Positions 1 through 6,732 of a DNA stretch of 9,111 nt are shown here, one piece after another. The notes beneath the pieces were generated by a model, which ran no database searches, was not told the origin of the DNA, and worked only from the letters and a program-made list of their open reading frames with translations. A program made the translations under genes and the position numbers. Position 1 is the stretch's first letter. Each line of letters opens with the position of its first letter. This stretch comes from Chloroflexota bacterium (GTDB lineage: Bacteria > Chloroflexota > Limnocylindria > QHBO01), in assembly GCA_013697395.1 (NCBI GenBank), contig JACCWY010000433.1:1-9111 (forward strand), written 5' to 3'.

Positions 1-488
1 GGCTGCGCCTGGTCGTCGGCCGGTGCCTCGACGCTCGGTTCCGAAACGGGCGCCGGCGCGCCGGTCGCCGGTCGCGCGGCAGGCTGTTCGCCGCCCCACC
101 CCGGTGCGCTCGCGGAGGACGTCATCGGCAGGCGAAGGTCGAATCGCGCCTCGAGCAGATCGACACGCGAGCGCAGGGATGCCACCTCACCGCGAGCCTC
201 GCCGAGCGCAAGGAGCGCCTGCCCATAGCGCTCGGTGAGGTTGCGGAACTCGCTGAGCAGCTCGCGGAAGGGCGACGCCTCCGCCTCCGGATCGCGGCGC
301 GACCCGCCGCCATTCGGTCGCCGCGGCTCCTCGACGGCCGCGGGAGCGGGCCGTGGCTGCAGGAAGACGCGCATGCCGGTCTCTCCATCGGGGACGCCAG
401 ACAGGACGCCGCGGGCGAGCAGTTCCCAGACGCGCTCAGTCGGCACGCCGAGAACAGACGCCGCCTCCGTGACCGAATAGCCTTCCAT
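1..488 (-). CDS. Partial HTH (MerR/excisionase-like) plus coiled-coil protein, 3' end off the window
   Basis: Read from the ATG at 488, the frame stays open for 162 codons to the left edge, so the C-terminus is missing. Residues 1-43 resemble a MerR/excisionase-type helix-turn-helix (YSVTEAASVLGVPTERVWELL, then a short basic turn and a beta-like MRVFL). Residues 44-72 are a Pro/Arg/Gly-rich linker. Residues 73-118 form a heptad-like helix (FRELLSEFRNLTERYG, then SLRSRVDLLEARFDLR) that could dimerise. From about 119 the chain is Pro/Ala-rich and probably disordered. The start is supported by the HTH beginning at once and by a TAGGCT hexamer 9 nt upstream. It lies 51 bp downstream of the aminotransferase gene on the same strand, so read-through is possible. 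A DNA-binding role is inferred from the fold-like pattern; the target and exact family are unknown. There is no recognisable effector domain in the visible part. Confidence 0.7.
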   Translation of the reverse strand, partial: MEGYSVTEAASVLGVPTERVWELLARGVLSGVPDGETGMRVFLQPRPAPAAVEEPRRPNGGGSRRDPEAEASPFRELLSEFRNLTERYGQALLALGEARGEVASLRSRVDLLEARFDLRLPMTSSASAPGWGGEQPAARPATGAPAPVSEPSVEAPADDQAQ

Positions 489-497
489 CGGCCCGCT

Positions 498-503
498 AGC
501 CTA
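498..503 (-). promoter_or_regulatory. Putative -10 hexamer (TAGGCT) of the HTH/coiled-coil gene
   Basis: On the minus strand TAGGCT lies 9 nt before the ATG at 488, with no Shine-Dalgarno sequence between. The spacing implies transcription starting at or very near the start codon. No convincing -35 box is seen. The call rests on the same arrangement recurring at three other genes in the window. Confidence 0.4.
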
Positions 504-539
504 GCGCGTCGCCCGGCGCGCGGCGACGGGCAGATCGGG

Positions 540-1814
540 TCAACGGGACAGCTCCCGAAGGGCATCGTCGAGCCGATCGAGCTCCGCGAGGGTGTTGTAG
601 TGGACGAGGCCGATGCGCACGAGCCCGCCGAGGTCGGCCAGGCCCAGGGCGCGGATCAGCTCATGTGCGTAGAAGTCGCCGTCCCAGGCGCTGATGCCGC
701 GGCTCGCGAGGTGCTCGGCCACGGCGCGCGGGTGGTGTCCGGCCAGCGTGAAGGAGAAGGTCGGAACGCGCTCGTCGACGCGTTCCGGATCGGCGATTCC
801 GTAGAGCTGGACCCCCTCGATGGCGGAGAGCCGCCCGAGCGACGCGAGCGACAGGTCGCGTTCGCGGGTCCGGATTGCGGCCATCGCCGCCCGCAGCCGC
901 CCGCGCCGGTCCAAGCGATCGGGCGAATCGCCGTAGGCGGCCCCGAGCGCCTCGAGGTAGCCGAACGTGCCAAGCAGGCCGGCCAGCGCCTCGTGGTTCT
1001 GGGTGCCGACCTCCCACTTGCCGGGCAGCATTGCCCCGGCGGGACGAACGCGATACGCGGCGAGCCGCTCAAGCAGCTCGCGACGAGCGTAGAGCATGCC
1101 GAGGTGCGGGCCGAAGAACTTGTACGGGCTGGTGACGAGGAAGTCGGCGCCGAGCGTCGCGACGTCGATCGGCAGGTGGGGTGCGGCGTGGACGGCGTCG
1201 ACGTAGACGAGCGCTCCGACCGCGCGTGCCGCCTCGGTCACGCGCCGCACGTCCGTCAACGTCCCAACGGCGTTCGAGGCCAGTCCCAGCGCAATGACCC
1301 TCGTTCGCGACGACAGGACATCGTCGAGCCGATCCAGCGCGAGCGTGGCTCGATCGTCGGCGAGCTCGAGCCAGCGCACCGTCGCCCCACGGTCCTCCGC
1401 GACGGCCAGCCATGGCGCGACATTCGCGTCGTGGTCGAGGCGGGTGACCACGATCTCGTCACCCGGATGCAGGTCGCGTCCGAGCGCGCGGCTGACCGCG
1501 AAGGTCAGGGTCGTCATGTTCGGTCCGAAGACGACCTCGTCCGGGTCACCCGCCCCCACGAAGTCGGCACCGGACGCGTGGACCTCCGCCAGGATCGCAT
1601 CGGACTCGACCGATGCGCTGAACGCACCGCCGTGGTTCGCGTTGCAGCGCTCCAGGTATGCCGTCATGGCAGCGATGCACTCGCGCGGCACCTGGGTGCC
1701 ACCCGGCCCGTCGAGGTACGCGACCTGCCTGCCGTCGACGGTGCGCGCCAGCGCCGGGAAATGGTCGCGCACCGCGGCCTCGTCGAGGCCGCGTCGCTCG
1801 CGGATGGACGTCAT
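540..1814 (-). CDS. Cysteine-desulfurase-like PLP enzyme (aminotransferase class V, VC1184-type subfamily)
   Basis: A 424-aa fold-type-I PLP enzyme. Near the N-terminus it has DGPGGTQVP (35-43) and CNANHGGAF (57-65), which I associate with the VC1184-like subfamily (TIGR01976). Predicted cofactor residues are H128 (ring stacking, in LDHDANVAPW), D206 (PLP nitrogen, in YVDAVH) and K232 (Schiff base, in TSPYKFFGPH). R400 in VRIGLVHYNT matches the substrate-carboxylate arginine of SufS-type enzymes. The segment equivalent to the SufS GHHCA loop reads WDGDFYA (377-383), so Y382 replaces the catalytic cysteine. Persulfide-forming cysteine desulfurase activity is therefore unlikely; another PLP reaction (lyase, racemase, transaminase) is possible and the substrate is unknown. 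I chose the ATG at 1814 because a TACGAT hexamer lies 7 nt upstream; upstream in-frame ATGs at 1823, 1847 and 1865 would run into the divergent glgP promoter or coding start. Confidence 0.85.
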   Translation of the reverse strand: MTSIRERRGLDEAAVRDHFPALARTVDGRQVAYLDGPGGTQVPRECIAAMTAYLERCNANHGGAFSASVESDAILAEVHASGADFVGAGDPDEVVFGPNMTTLTFAVSRALGRDLHPGDEIVVTRLDHDANVAPWLAVAEDRGATVRWLELADDRATLALDRLDDVLSSRTRVIALGLASNAVGTLTDVRRVTEAARAVGALVYVDAVHAAPHLPIDVATLGADFLVTSPYKFFGPHLGMLYARRELLERLAAYRVRPAGAMLPGKWEVGTQNHEALAGLLGTFGYLEALGAAYGDSPDRLDRRGRLRAAMAAIRTRERDLSLASLGRLSAIEGVQLYGIADPERVDERVPTFSFTLAGHHPRAVAEHLASRGISAWDGDFYAHELIRALGLADLGGLVRIGLVHYNTLAELDRLDDALRELSR

Positions 1815-1821
1815 GCCGACC

Positions 1822-1827
1822 ATCGTA
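1822..1827 (-). promoter_or_regulatory. Putative -10 hexamer (TACGAT) of the PLP-enzyme gene
   Basis: TACGAT on the minus strand ends 7 nt before the ATG at 1814. No ribosome binding site is visible, so a leaderless transcript is inferred. It lies back to back with the glgP hexamer in a 41-bp divergent intergenic region. Confidence 0.4.
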
Positions 1828-1841
1828 CGCTGCGACGCCGC

Positions 1842-1847
1842 TATCAT
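1842..1847 (+). promoter_or_regulatory. Putative -10 hexamer (TATCAT) of glgP
   Basis: TATCAT, four of six matches to TATAAT, lies 8 nt before the GTG at 1856. The intervening sequence is C-rich, with no Shine-Dalgarno motif, which suggests a leaderless mRNA. No good -35 box is apparent. Confidence 0.45.
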
Positions 1848-1855
1848 CCCCGCTC

Positions 1856-4012
1856 GTGACAACACCCTTGAGCGTGCCGACGCTGCCCGGCCACGACTTC
1901 CATCTCCCCGCCGACCTGGCAGGGCTCGGCGAGCTCGCCTACAACCTGTGGTGGACCTGGACGCCTCGCGCCCAGTCGCTGTTCGCCCGCGTGCACGCGA
2001 GCGCCTGGAGGCGACACCGGAACCCGATCGCCGTCCTGCGCTACGCCGACCAGGCTCGCTGGGCCGAGCTGACGGCAGACGAGGATTTCATGGTCGACGC
2101 CAGCCGGGTGCTCGACGAGTTCAGCCGCTACATGGCCGACGGCACCGACTCGTGGTACCCACGCTCGGCGGAGGGCGCGCTGCCCGGCCCGGTCGCCTAC
2201 TTCTGCGCCGAGTTCGGCATCCACGAGTCGATGCAGATCTACTCGGGCGGGCTCGGCATCCTGGCCGGCGACCATTGCAAGTCGGCATCCGATGCAGCGC
2301 TGCCGTTCATCGCGATCGGGCTCCTGTATCGCCGCGGCTACTTCCGCCAGCAGATCGACGCCGACGGCCACCAGGAGCACGCCCAACCCGAGTTCGACCC
2401 TGATCAGCTGCCGCTGCGCCGGGCCCGTGGGCGGGGTGGCGCGCCGCTCGAGGTCAGCGTCGACATTGCCGACCGGTCCGTTCACGCCGCCGTTTGGGTG
2501 GCACAGGTCGGCCGCGTGCCGATCCTGCTGCTCGACACCGACGTCCCCGCCAACGACGAGGGGGACCGCCCGATCACCCACATCCTGTACGTCCGCGGCC
2601 GGGAGATGCGCCTGTGCCAGGAGATCGTGCTCGGTATGGGAGGCGTGCGCGCGCTGCGGGCGCTCGACATCGAGCCGGCCGTCTGGCACCTCAACGAGGG
2701 CCACTCGGCATTCCTGCTGGTCGAGCGGGCCGGCGAGCTGGTCTCGGCCGAGCCGGGGCTGGCGGCCGGCGAGGCGCTGCGGCGCGTCGGCCGGGATGCG
2801 GTCTTCACGATCCACACGCCGGTCCCCGCCGGCAACGAGATCTTCGCGCGCGACCTGGTGACGACCGCACTCGACCGATGGTTCGGCGCCGCGCGCATGG
2901 AGCCCGTCGAGCTGCTCGAGCTCGGGCGCGGGCACACGGACGATCCGAATGCCCCGTTCGACATGACGGCCTTCGTCCTGCGCCATGCCAGCGGCGCGAA
3001 CGCCGTGAGCCAGCTGCACGGCGCCACGGCCACCGAGACATGGCAGGCACTGGCCGGCTACCCGATCCAGGCCATCACCAACGGCGTCCACGTGCCGACC
3101 TGGCTCGGCCGGCCGGTGCGGCGGCTCGTGCAGCGCGCCACCGGCGTGCCCCTCGGCGTCGACATGCACGGCCCGGAGCCGCTGGCGACGCTCGATGCCA
3201 TCGACCCCGGGGAGCTGTGGCGCGCGCACCAGCAGCAGAAGCGCGAGCTCGTCGGGTTCCTGGAGGGACGGCTTGCGCGGCAACTCGCTCGTCACGGCGA
3301 GTCGCCCGAGGTGCTGCGCGCCGTCCGCGGCGTCCTCGACGCGGAGGCGCTCACCATCGGCTTCGCGCGCCGCTTCGCGACCTACAAGCGCGCCGCGCTG
3401 CTGTTCAGCGACCAGGATCGGCTGGCCGGCATCCTCTCGTCGCAGCATCGGCCGGTGCAGATCGTGATCGCCGGCAAGGCGCACCCGGCCGACCGGCCGG
3501 GCCAACGAGTGATCCAGGACATCTTCACCCTCTCGCGCTCGGATCGGCTCCGTGGCCGCGTCTTCATCGTCGAGGACTACGACATGCGGATCGCACGCTT
3601 CCTCGTCGGCGGCGTGGACATCTGGCTGAACAATCCGCGCCGTCCGATGGAGGCGTCCGGCACGTCAGGCATGAAGGCGGCCATCAACGGCATCCCGTCG
3701 GTCAGCATTCTCGACGGCTGGTGGGACGAGGGCTTCAACGGCGAGAACGGCTGGGCCATCGGCGACCGCGTGCCCGACGGCGACGAGGCCGCCCAGGACG
3801 CCGCCGATGCGACCGAGCTGTATCGGCTGTTGGAGGAGGAGATCGTGCCGCGCTTCTTCGACCGCGGCGAGGACGGCCTGCCGCAGGCGTGGCTGGCCAC
3901 GATGCGGGCGTCGATCGGCTCGGCGCTCTGGCAGTTCAGCACGGCGCGGATGCTGACCGAGTACGTCGACCGGCTCTACCTGCCCGCCGTGAGGTCCCCC
4001 GTCGGCGCCTAG
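1856..4012 (+). CDS. glgP: Alpha-glucan (glycogen/maltodextrin) phosphorylase, GT35
   Basis: A 718-aa cytoplasmic enzyme that phosphorolyses alpha-1,4-glucans to glucose-1-phosphate. Roughly residues 12-105 form the DUF3417-like N-terminal domain (FHLPADLAGLGELAYNLWWT). Hallmarks follow in the usual order of the TIGR02094 phosphorylase group: AEFGIHES (118), YSGGLGILAGDH (129), GLLYRRGYFRQ, HLNEGHSAFLLVERA (278), HTPVPAGNE (about 320), ITNGVHVPTWLG (about 407), FARRFATYKRA (about 503), IVIAGKAHPAD and EASGTSGMK. K607, the last residue of that motif, is the predicted PLP lysine. The protein ends shortly after the conserved YVDRLYLPA, so it is complete although shorter than members of 820-860 aa. 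The GTG start is chosen because the domain begins directly after it and TATCAT precedes it; the frame is open further upstream but would overlap the divergent gene. No other glycogen gene is adjacent. Confidence 0.93.
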   Translation: MTTPLSVPTLPGHDFHLPADLAGLGELAYNLWWTWTPRAQSLFARVHASAWRRHRNPIAVLRYADQARWAELTADEDFMVDASRVLDEFSRYMADGTDSWYPRSAEGALPGPVAYFCAEFGIHESMQIYSGGLGILAGDHCKSASDAALPFIAIGLLYRRGYFRQQIDADGHQEHAQPEFDPDQLPLRRARGRGGAPLEVSVDIADRSVHAAVWVAQVGRVPILLLDTDVPANDEGDRPITHILYVRGREMRLCQEIVLGMGGVRALRALDIEPAVWHLNEGHSAFLLVERAGELVSAEPGLAAGEALRRVGRDAVFTIHTPVPAGNEIFARDLVTTALDRWFGAARMEPVELLELGRGHTDDPNAPFDMTAFVLRHASGANAVSQLHGATATETWQALAGYPIQAITNGVHVPTWLGRPVRRLVQRATGVPLGVDMHGPEPLATLDAIDPGELWRAHQQQKRELVGFLEGRLARQLARHGESPEVLRAVRGVLDAEALTIGFARRFATYKRAALLFSDQDRLAGILSSQHRPVQIVIAGKAHPADRPGQRVIQDIFTLSRSDRLRGRVFIVEDYDMRIARFLVGGVDIWLNNPRRPMEASGTSGMKAAINGIPSVSILDGWWDEGFNGENGWAIGDRVPDGDEAAQDAADATELYRLLEEEIVPRFFDRGEDGLPQAWLATMRASIGSALWQFSTARMLTEYVDRLYLPAVRSPVGA

Positions 4013-5484
4013 GGCAGGTACGCCCGCGGGTTTTCCCAGACGCCGCGGTCGTTCACGGCAAAGTGGACGTGGCAGCCGGTCGACAGGCCGGTCGAGCCCT
4101 CGTAGCCGATGACCGACTCGCTCGTCACGATCGTGCCGGGACCGACGACGACGTTCGCCTGCATGTGCCAGTACCAGGTCTGGATCCCGGACCCATGGTC
4201 GACCACGACCCCGAAGCCGGTATCGAACGGCATGAGCGGCTGGCCGGATGCGACGACCACGCCGGCGCCAGCGGCATAGATCGTCGTCCCGCAGCCGCCG
4301 GCGAAGTCGATGCCGGCGTGGAAATGCGGGTAGTACGTGCCGCCGTAGGTGTACGGCGGCTCGAGCGCGAAGCCGGTCGGGCCCCATTCCTGGGTCACCT
4401 GGAAGCTGCGCTCCGGCCAGCGGAAGCCGCGAGCCGATACCGCATTCCGGCGCGCGGCCTCTTCCCGCTCGACCGCATCACGGGCGGCGGCCTGCTCGGC
4501 TGCTGCGCGCGCGGCGGCCGCCGCGGCCTCGGCCGCCGCCCGTCGCTGTGCCTCCTCGATGGCCGCCTGCTGGGCCACGGCCTGTTGCTGGAGCTGCAGC
4601 GCCAGCCGTTCCGCGGCGGCCGCCGCCTCCTCGTTCCGGCCGATCTGTGTCTCAACATCACCCTGCGCCAGCAGCGCGGCGTTCAGCGCTGCCTCCTGCT
4701 CGGCCCGCTTCGCATCAGCGGCGACGCGGAGCTGGGCGAGCTGGCCCTCCAGGACGGTCAGCTCGTCGCGGCGCGCGGTCAGCATGGACTCCTCGTCGCG
4801 GGCGACGGCGCGCGCCTCGGCGAGGCCCCGTCGGCCCTCCCGGAGCGTCGCTCCGCGCGTCTCGAGCTCGGCGCGAATGGCGCGAATGTCCTCTGCCAGG
4901 ATGGTGTCCTGCTCGGAGACGGTCATCAGGTAGCCGACCTGGGTGGTGGCCTCGTCGAGCGAGTCGGACTCGAGGAGCACCTCGAGCAGCGAGGTCTGGC
5001 TGCGCTCGTAGGCTCCGCGCAGGTGGTCCTCGAGGAGTGCCTCCCGGTCGTTGAGGTCAGCCGTACGCCGGTCGATGTCGTCGGCAACCGCCACCAGCTC
5101 GGCATCCAAGGCTTCGATCTGGACGTGGAGCTCGGCGAGGTGCCCCTCGATGGCCACGATCTGCGCATGGACCTCGGCGAGCAGACCGGTCACGCGCGTG
5201 AACTCCGCCGTCACGGCCTCGAGCTCCGCACGGGCGAGATCGAGCTGCACGTCGAGATCGGCGGACCGTCCCTGCAGCTGGTTCAGCTCGGTGCGCTGCC
5301 GGTCGAGGGTAGCGGCCAGTGACTGCTGCGCCGACTGAGCGTCTGCGAGCTGCGCACGGGTTTCGGCAAGCTGGGCCGCGGGATCAGCGGCAAGGGCCAA
5401 GCCGCTGGGCTGGGTTGTGACGGCGCTCCATCCCACTGTCACGAGGGCAACGAACGTGACCGCGAGAAGAGATCGCCGCCTCAT
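4009..5484 (-). CDS. Secreted coiled-coil M23 peptidase (EnvC/NlpD-like murein hydrolase)
   Basis: A 491-aa exported peptidoglycan endopeptidase. Residues 1-32 look like a Sec signal peptide: MRRR, a hydrophobic stretch, then an ALA cleavage motif before ADP. Residues 33 to about 355 are long Ala/Glu/Gln-rich coiled coil, very Ala-rich near 310-340. The C-terminal LytM/M23 domain carries HAGID (H389, D393), YWHM (H440) and CHVHF (H472, H474). By analogy with LytM, H389, D393 and H474 bind zinc and H440/H472 are catalytic, so the enzyme should be active, unlike degenerate EnvC proteins that only activate amidases. C398 and C471 lie near the active site and may form a disulfide. The architecture matches enzymes that split septal or growing peptidoglycan. 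It lies downstream of the YihY gene on the same strand, 154 bp away. Its stop overlaps the glgP stop. No clear Shine-Dalgarno is seen. Confidence 0.92.
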   Translation of the reverse strand: MRRRSLLAVTFVALVTVGWSAVTTQPSGLALAADPAAQLAETRAQLADAQSAQQSLAATLDRQRTELNQLQGRSADLDVQLDLARAELEAVTAEFTRVTGLLAEVHAQIVAIEGHLAELHVQIEALDAELVAVADDIDRRTADLNDREALLEDHLRGAYERSQTSLLEVLLESDSLDEATTQVGYLMTVSEQDTILAEDIRAIRAELETRGATLREGRRGLAEARAVARDEESMLTARRDELTVLEGQLAQLRVAADAKRAEQEAALNAALLAQGDVETQIGRNEEAAAAAERLALQLQQQAVAQQAAIEEAQRRAAAEAAAAAARAAAEQAAARDAVEREEAARRNAVSARGFRWPERSFQVTQEWGPTGFALEPPYTYGGTYYPHFHAGIDFAGGCGTTIYAAGAGVVVASGQPLMPFDTGFGVVVDHGSGIQTWYWHMQANVVVGPGTIVTSESVIGYEGSTGLSTGCHVHFAVNDRGVWENPRAYLP

Positions 5485-5546
5485 CGAGCGGTGATCCGAG
5501 TGTGCAATTTGCCCTTTGCCCCGTAGCGAATGAGTGCGGGGCCGAT

Positions 5547-5575
5547 ACTCCCCGATGCCTGGAGGCAGGGGGAGT
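5547..5575 (-). other. Strong two-part stem-loop in the leader of the M23 gene
   Basis: On the plus strand ACTCCCC (5547-5553) pairs perfectly with GGGGAGT (5569-5575). Inside it TGCC (5556-5559) pairs with GGCA (5564-5567) around a TGGA loop, leaving a 2-nt/1-nt internal loop. It lies 63 nt after the YihY stop and 62 nt before the M23 start. No T-run follows on the minus strand, so a canonical Rho-independent terminator for the YihY gene is doubtful; a 5'-leader structure for the M23 mRNA is the alternative. No known riboswitch consensus was recognised. Confidence 0.5.
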
Positions 5576-5580
5576 GACCG

Positions 5581-5586
5581 AATGTA
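5581..5586 (-). promoter_or_regulatory. Possible -10 hexamer (TACATT) of the M23 gene
   Basis: TACATT on the minus strand, with TTCGGG 15 nt upstream as a weak -35 candidate. Transcription would start within a few nt of the 5' arm of the adjacent stem-loop and give a leader of about 90 nt. A weaker alternative is TCGGAT, 9 nt before the ATG (5494-5499). Confidence 0.25.
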
Positions 5587-5638
5587 CTACACGCTGTCTA
5601 GCCCGAACGGCCCAGCCTCGTCGCTCGGGCGTGGACCG

Positions 5639-6673
5639 CTAGTCGGGGTCGCCCCTGGTCAACCTGCCCGCGATGAAGCCGATGAGCGCGCCGCCGGCGA
5701 GCACGAGCCACCGCGGCATCCCGCGCCGCGGCGCGCTGGCAGGTCCCGGCGGCGTGTCGATCACCGCCGGCAGAAAGCGCGGGTCGGCGGCGGCGATCGG
5801 CCCGACCTCGTCCTCGATCGCGCTCGCCCTGGCGAACTCGGCGCCGAGCAGGACGATGACGCTGGCGAAATAGAGGAACACCAGCAGGGTGACGCCGGTC
5901 GAGAGCGGTCCGAATGCCGAGTCGTAGTTCGCGACGCTGGTGGCGTAGTACGTGAACCCGAAGCGCAGGACCGTCCACAGCAGCGCCGCCACGACGGCGC
6001 CGGGCAGCACCTCGCCCCACGTCACCGGCCGGTTCGGGACGATCCGGTAGATCACCCAGAACGCGAGGAAGATGAGCAGGATCGGGACGACCAAGCCGAT
6101 GAGCCAGATCGCAGTCCCGCCGCCGGGCAGGGTCGCCACCAGGTCGGCGGCAGCCTCCTGGATCACCCCGGTCACGAGCCCGATCACGAGCGAGGCAACC
6201 GCCAGCGCGCCGGTCACGCCCATGAGGATCAGGCCGATCAGCTTGTCCTTGAGGAACGGCCGCGGTGGGGCATTGTCGAACGCCCGCCCGATGCCGCCGG
6301 ACAGCGCGGAGAAGACGCCGAGCGCGCTCCACGCCAGGAACGCGATGCCGACGATGGTCATGCTGCCCCGCGACTCGGTCACCGCGTCGATCACGCCGCC
6401 GACGAGCTCGGGATCCAGCGGTGAGCCGGCGGCCACCTGGTCGACGACGAACGCGCGCGCCTCCCCCTCACCCAGCACGAACGACCCGATGACCACGCCC
6501 AGCACGAGGAGCTGGAAGATCGACAGCACGCCGAAGTAGGCCATGCTGCCCGCGTACTGGAGCGACTCATGCGCCAGGAAGCCGCCGATCGCGCGTCGCG
6601 AGATGCGGGTCAGCCCATGGCGCATGCTCCACGCATCGAGGTCGCCCAGGAGGCGCTTCGCTCGGTCGATCAT
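5639..6673 (-). CDS. YihY/BrkB-family (UPF0761) integral membrane protein
   Basis: A 344-aa inner-membrane protein. Six predicted membrane segments lie at about 43-66, 104-126, 145-171, 188-211, 221-245 and 258-283. The family signature is near the last two: RFGFTYYATSVANYDSAFG, then LVFLYFASVIVLLGAEFAR. After a Pro-rich linker a seventh hydrophobic helix (321-337) ends in a basic tail, an addition beyond the usual six-helix core. The family was once called RNase BN, but that activity belongs to a different gene, and the true function is unknown; a transport or envelope role is speculative. The ATG at 6673 is chosen because an AGGTG ribosome-binding sequence lies 5 nt upstream and the helix MIDRAKRLL begins there. 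The longer start at 6739 would overlap the divergent polymerase gene. The M23 gene follows on the same strand. Confidence 0.9.
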   Translation of the reverse strand: MIDRAKRLLGDLDAWSMRHGLTRISRRAIGGFLAHESLQYAGSMAYFGVLSIFQLLVLGVVIGSFVLGEGEARAFVVDQVAAGSPLDPELVGGVIDAVTESRGSMTIVGIAFLAWSALGVFSALSGGIGRAFDNAPPRPFLKDKLIGLILMGVTGALAVASLVIGLVTGVIQEAAADLVATLPGGGTAIWLIGLVVPILLIFLAFWVIYRIVPNRPVTWGEVLPGAVVAALLWTVLRFGFTYYATSVANYDSAFGPLSTGVTLLVFLYFASVIVLLGAEFARASAIEDEVGPIAAADPRFLPAVIDTPPGPASAPRRGMPRWLVLAGGALIGFIAGRLTRGDPD

Positions 6674-6714
6674 TCGGACACCTGCCTCGCAAGGGTCATG
6701 CCGCTTGAGCGCGC

Positions 6715-6720
6715 AGGCTA
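6715..6720 (-). promoter_or_regulatory. Possible -10 hexamer (TAGCCT) of the YihY gene
   Basis: TAGCCT on the minus strand would start transcription about 30-35 nt before the ATG at 6673, leaving room for the AGGTG ribosome-binding sequence at 6679-6683. It shares the TA at 6719-6720 with the divergent TACGCT hexamer. No clear -35 box. Confidence 0.3.
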
Positions 6721-6724
6721 CGCT
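6719..6724 (+). promoter_or_regulatory. Putative -10 hexamer (TACGCT) of the LigD-type polymerase gene
   Basis: TACGCT ends 8 nt before the ATG at 6733, with no Shine-Dalgarno sequence in the gap. This suggests a leaderless mRNA, as for glgP and the PLP-enzyme gene. Confidence 0.4.
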
Positions 6725-6732
6725 TGTCGCCG

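Noticed and set aside
122..565. 147-codon minus-strand frame overlapping the left-edge HTH gene
   Set aside because: Arg/Ser-rich with no motifs; the frame starting at 488 has an HTH, a coiled coil and a promoter-like hexamer.
600..1859. 419-codon plus-strand frame antisense to the PLP-enzyme gene
   Set aside because: It mirrors the real minus-strand gene, which has clear PLP-enzyme motifs; the antisense product has none.
1844..3505. 553-codon minus-strand frame antisense to glgP
   Set aside because: Low-complexity composition and no motifs; glgP on the opposite strand is certain.
4480..4630. GCC/GGC-rich stretch as a DNA repeat or CRISPR-like array
   Set aside because: It encodes the Ala-rich helical region of the M23 protein; there is no fixed repeat unit and no spacers.
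2494..5322. 942-codon open frame on the plus strand across glgP and the M23 gene
   Set aside because: It is Arg/Ala/Gly-rich with no domain signature, crosses the ends of two well-supported genes, and is the usual by-product of strong G/C third-position bias.
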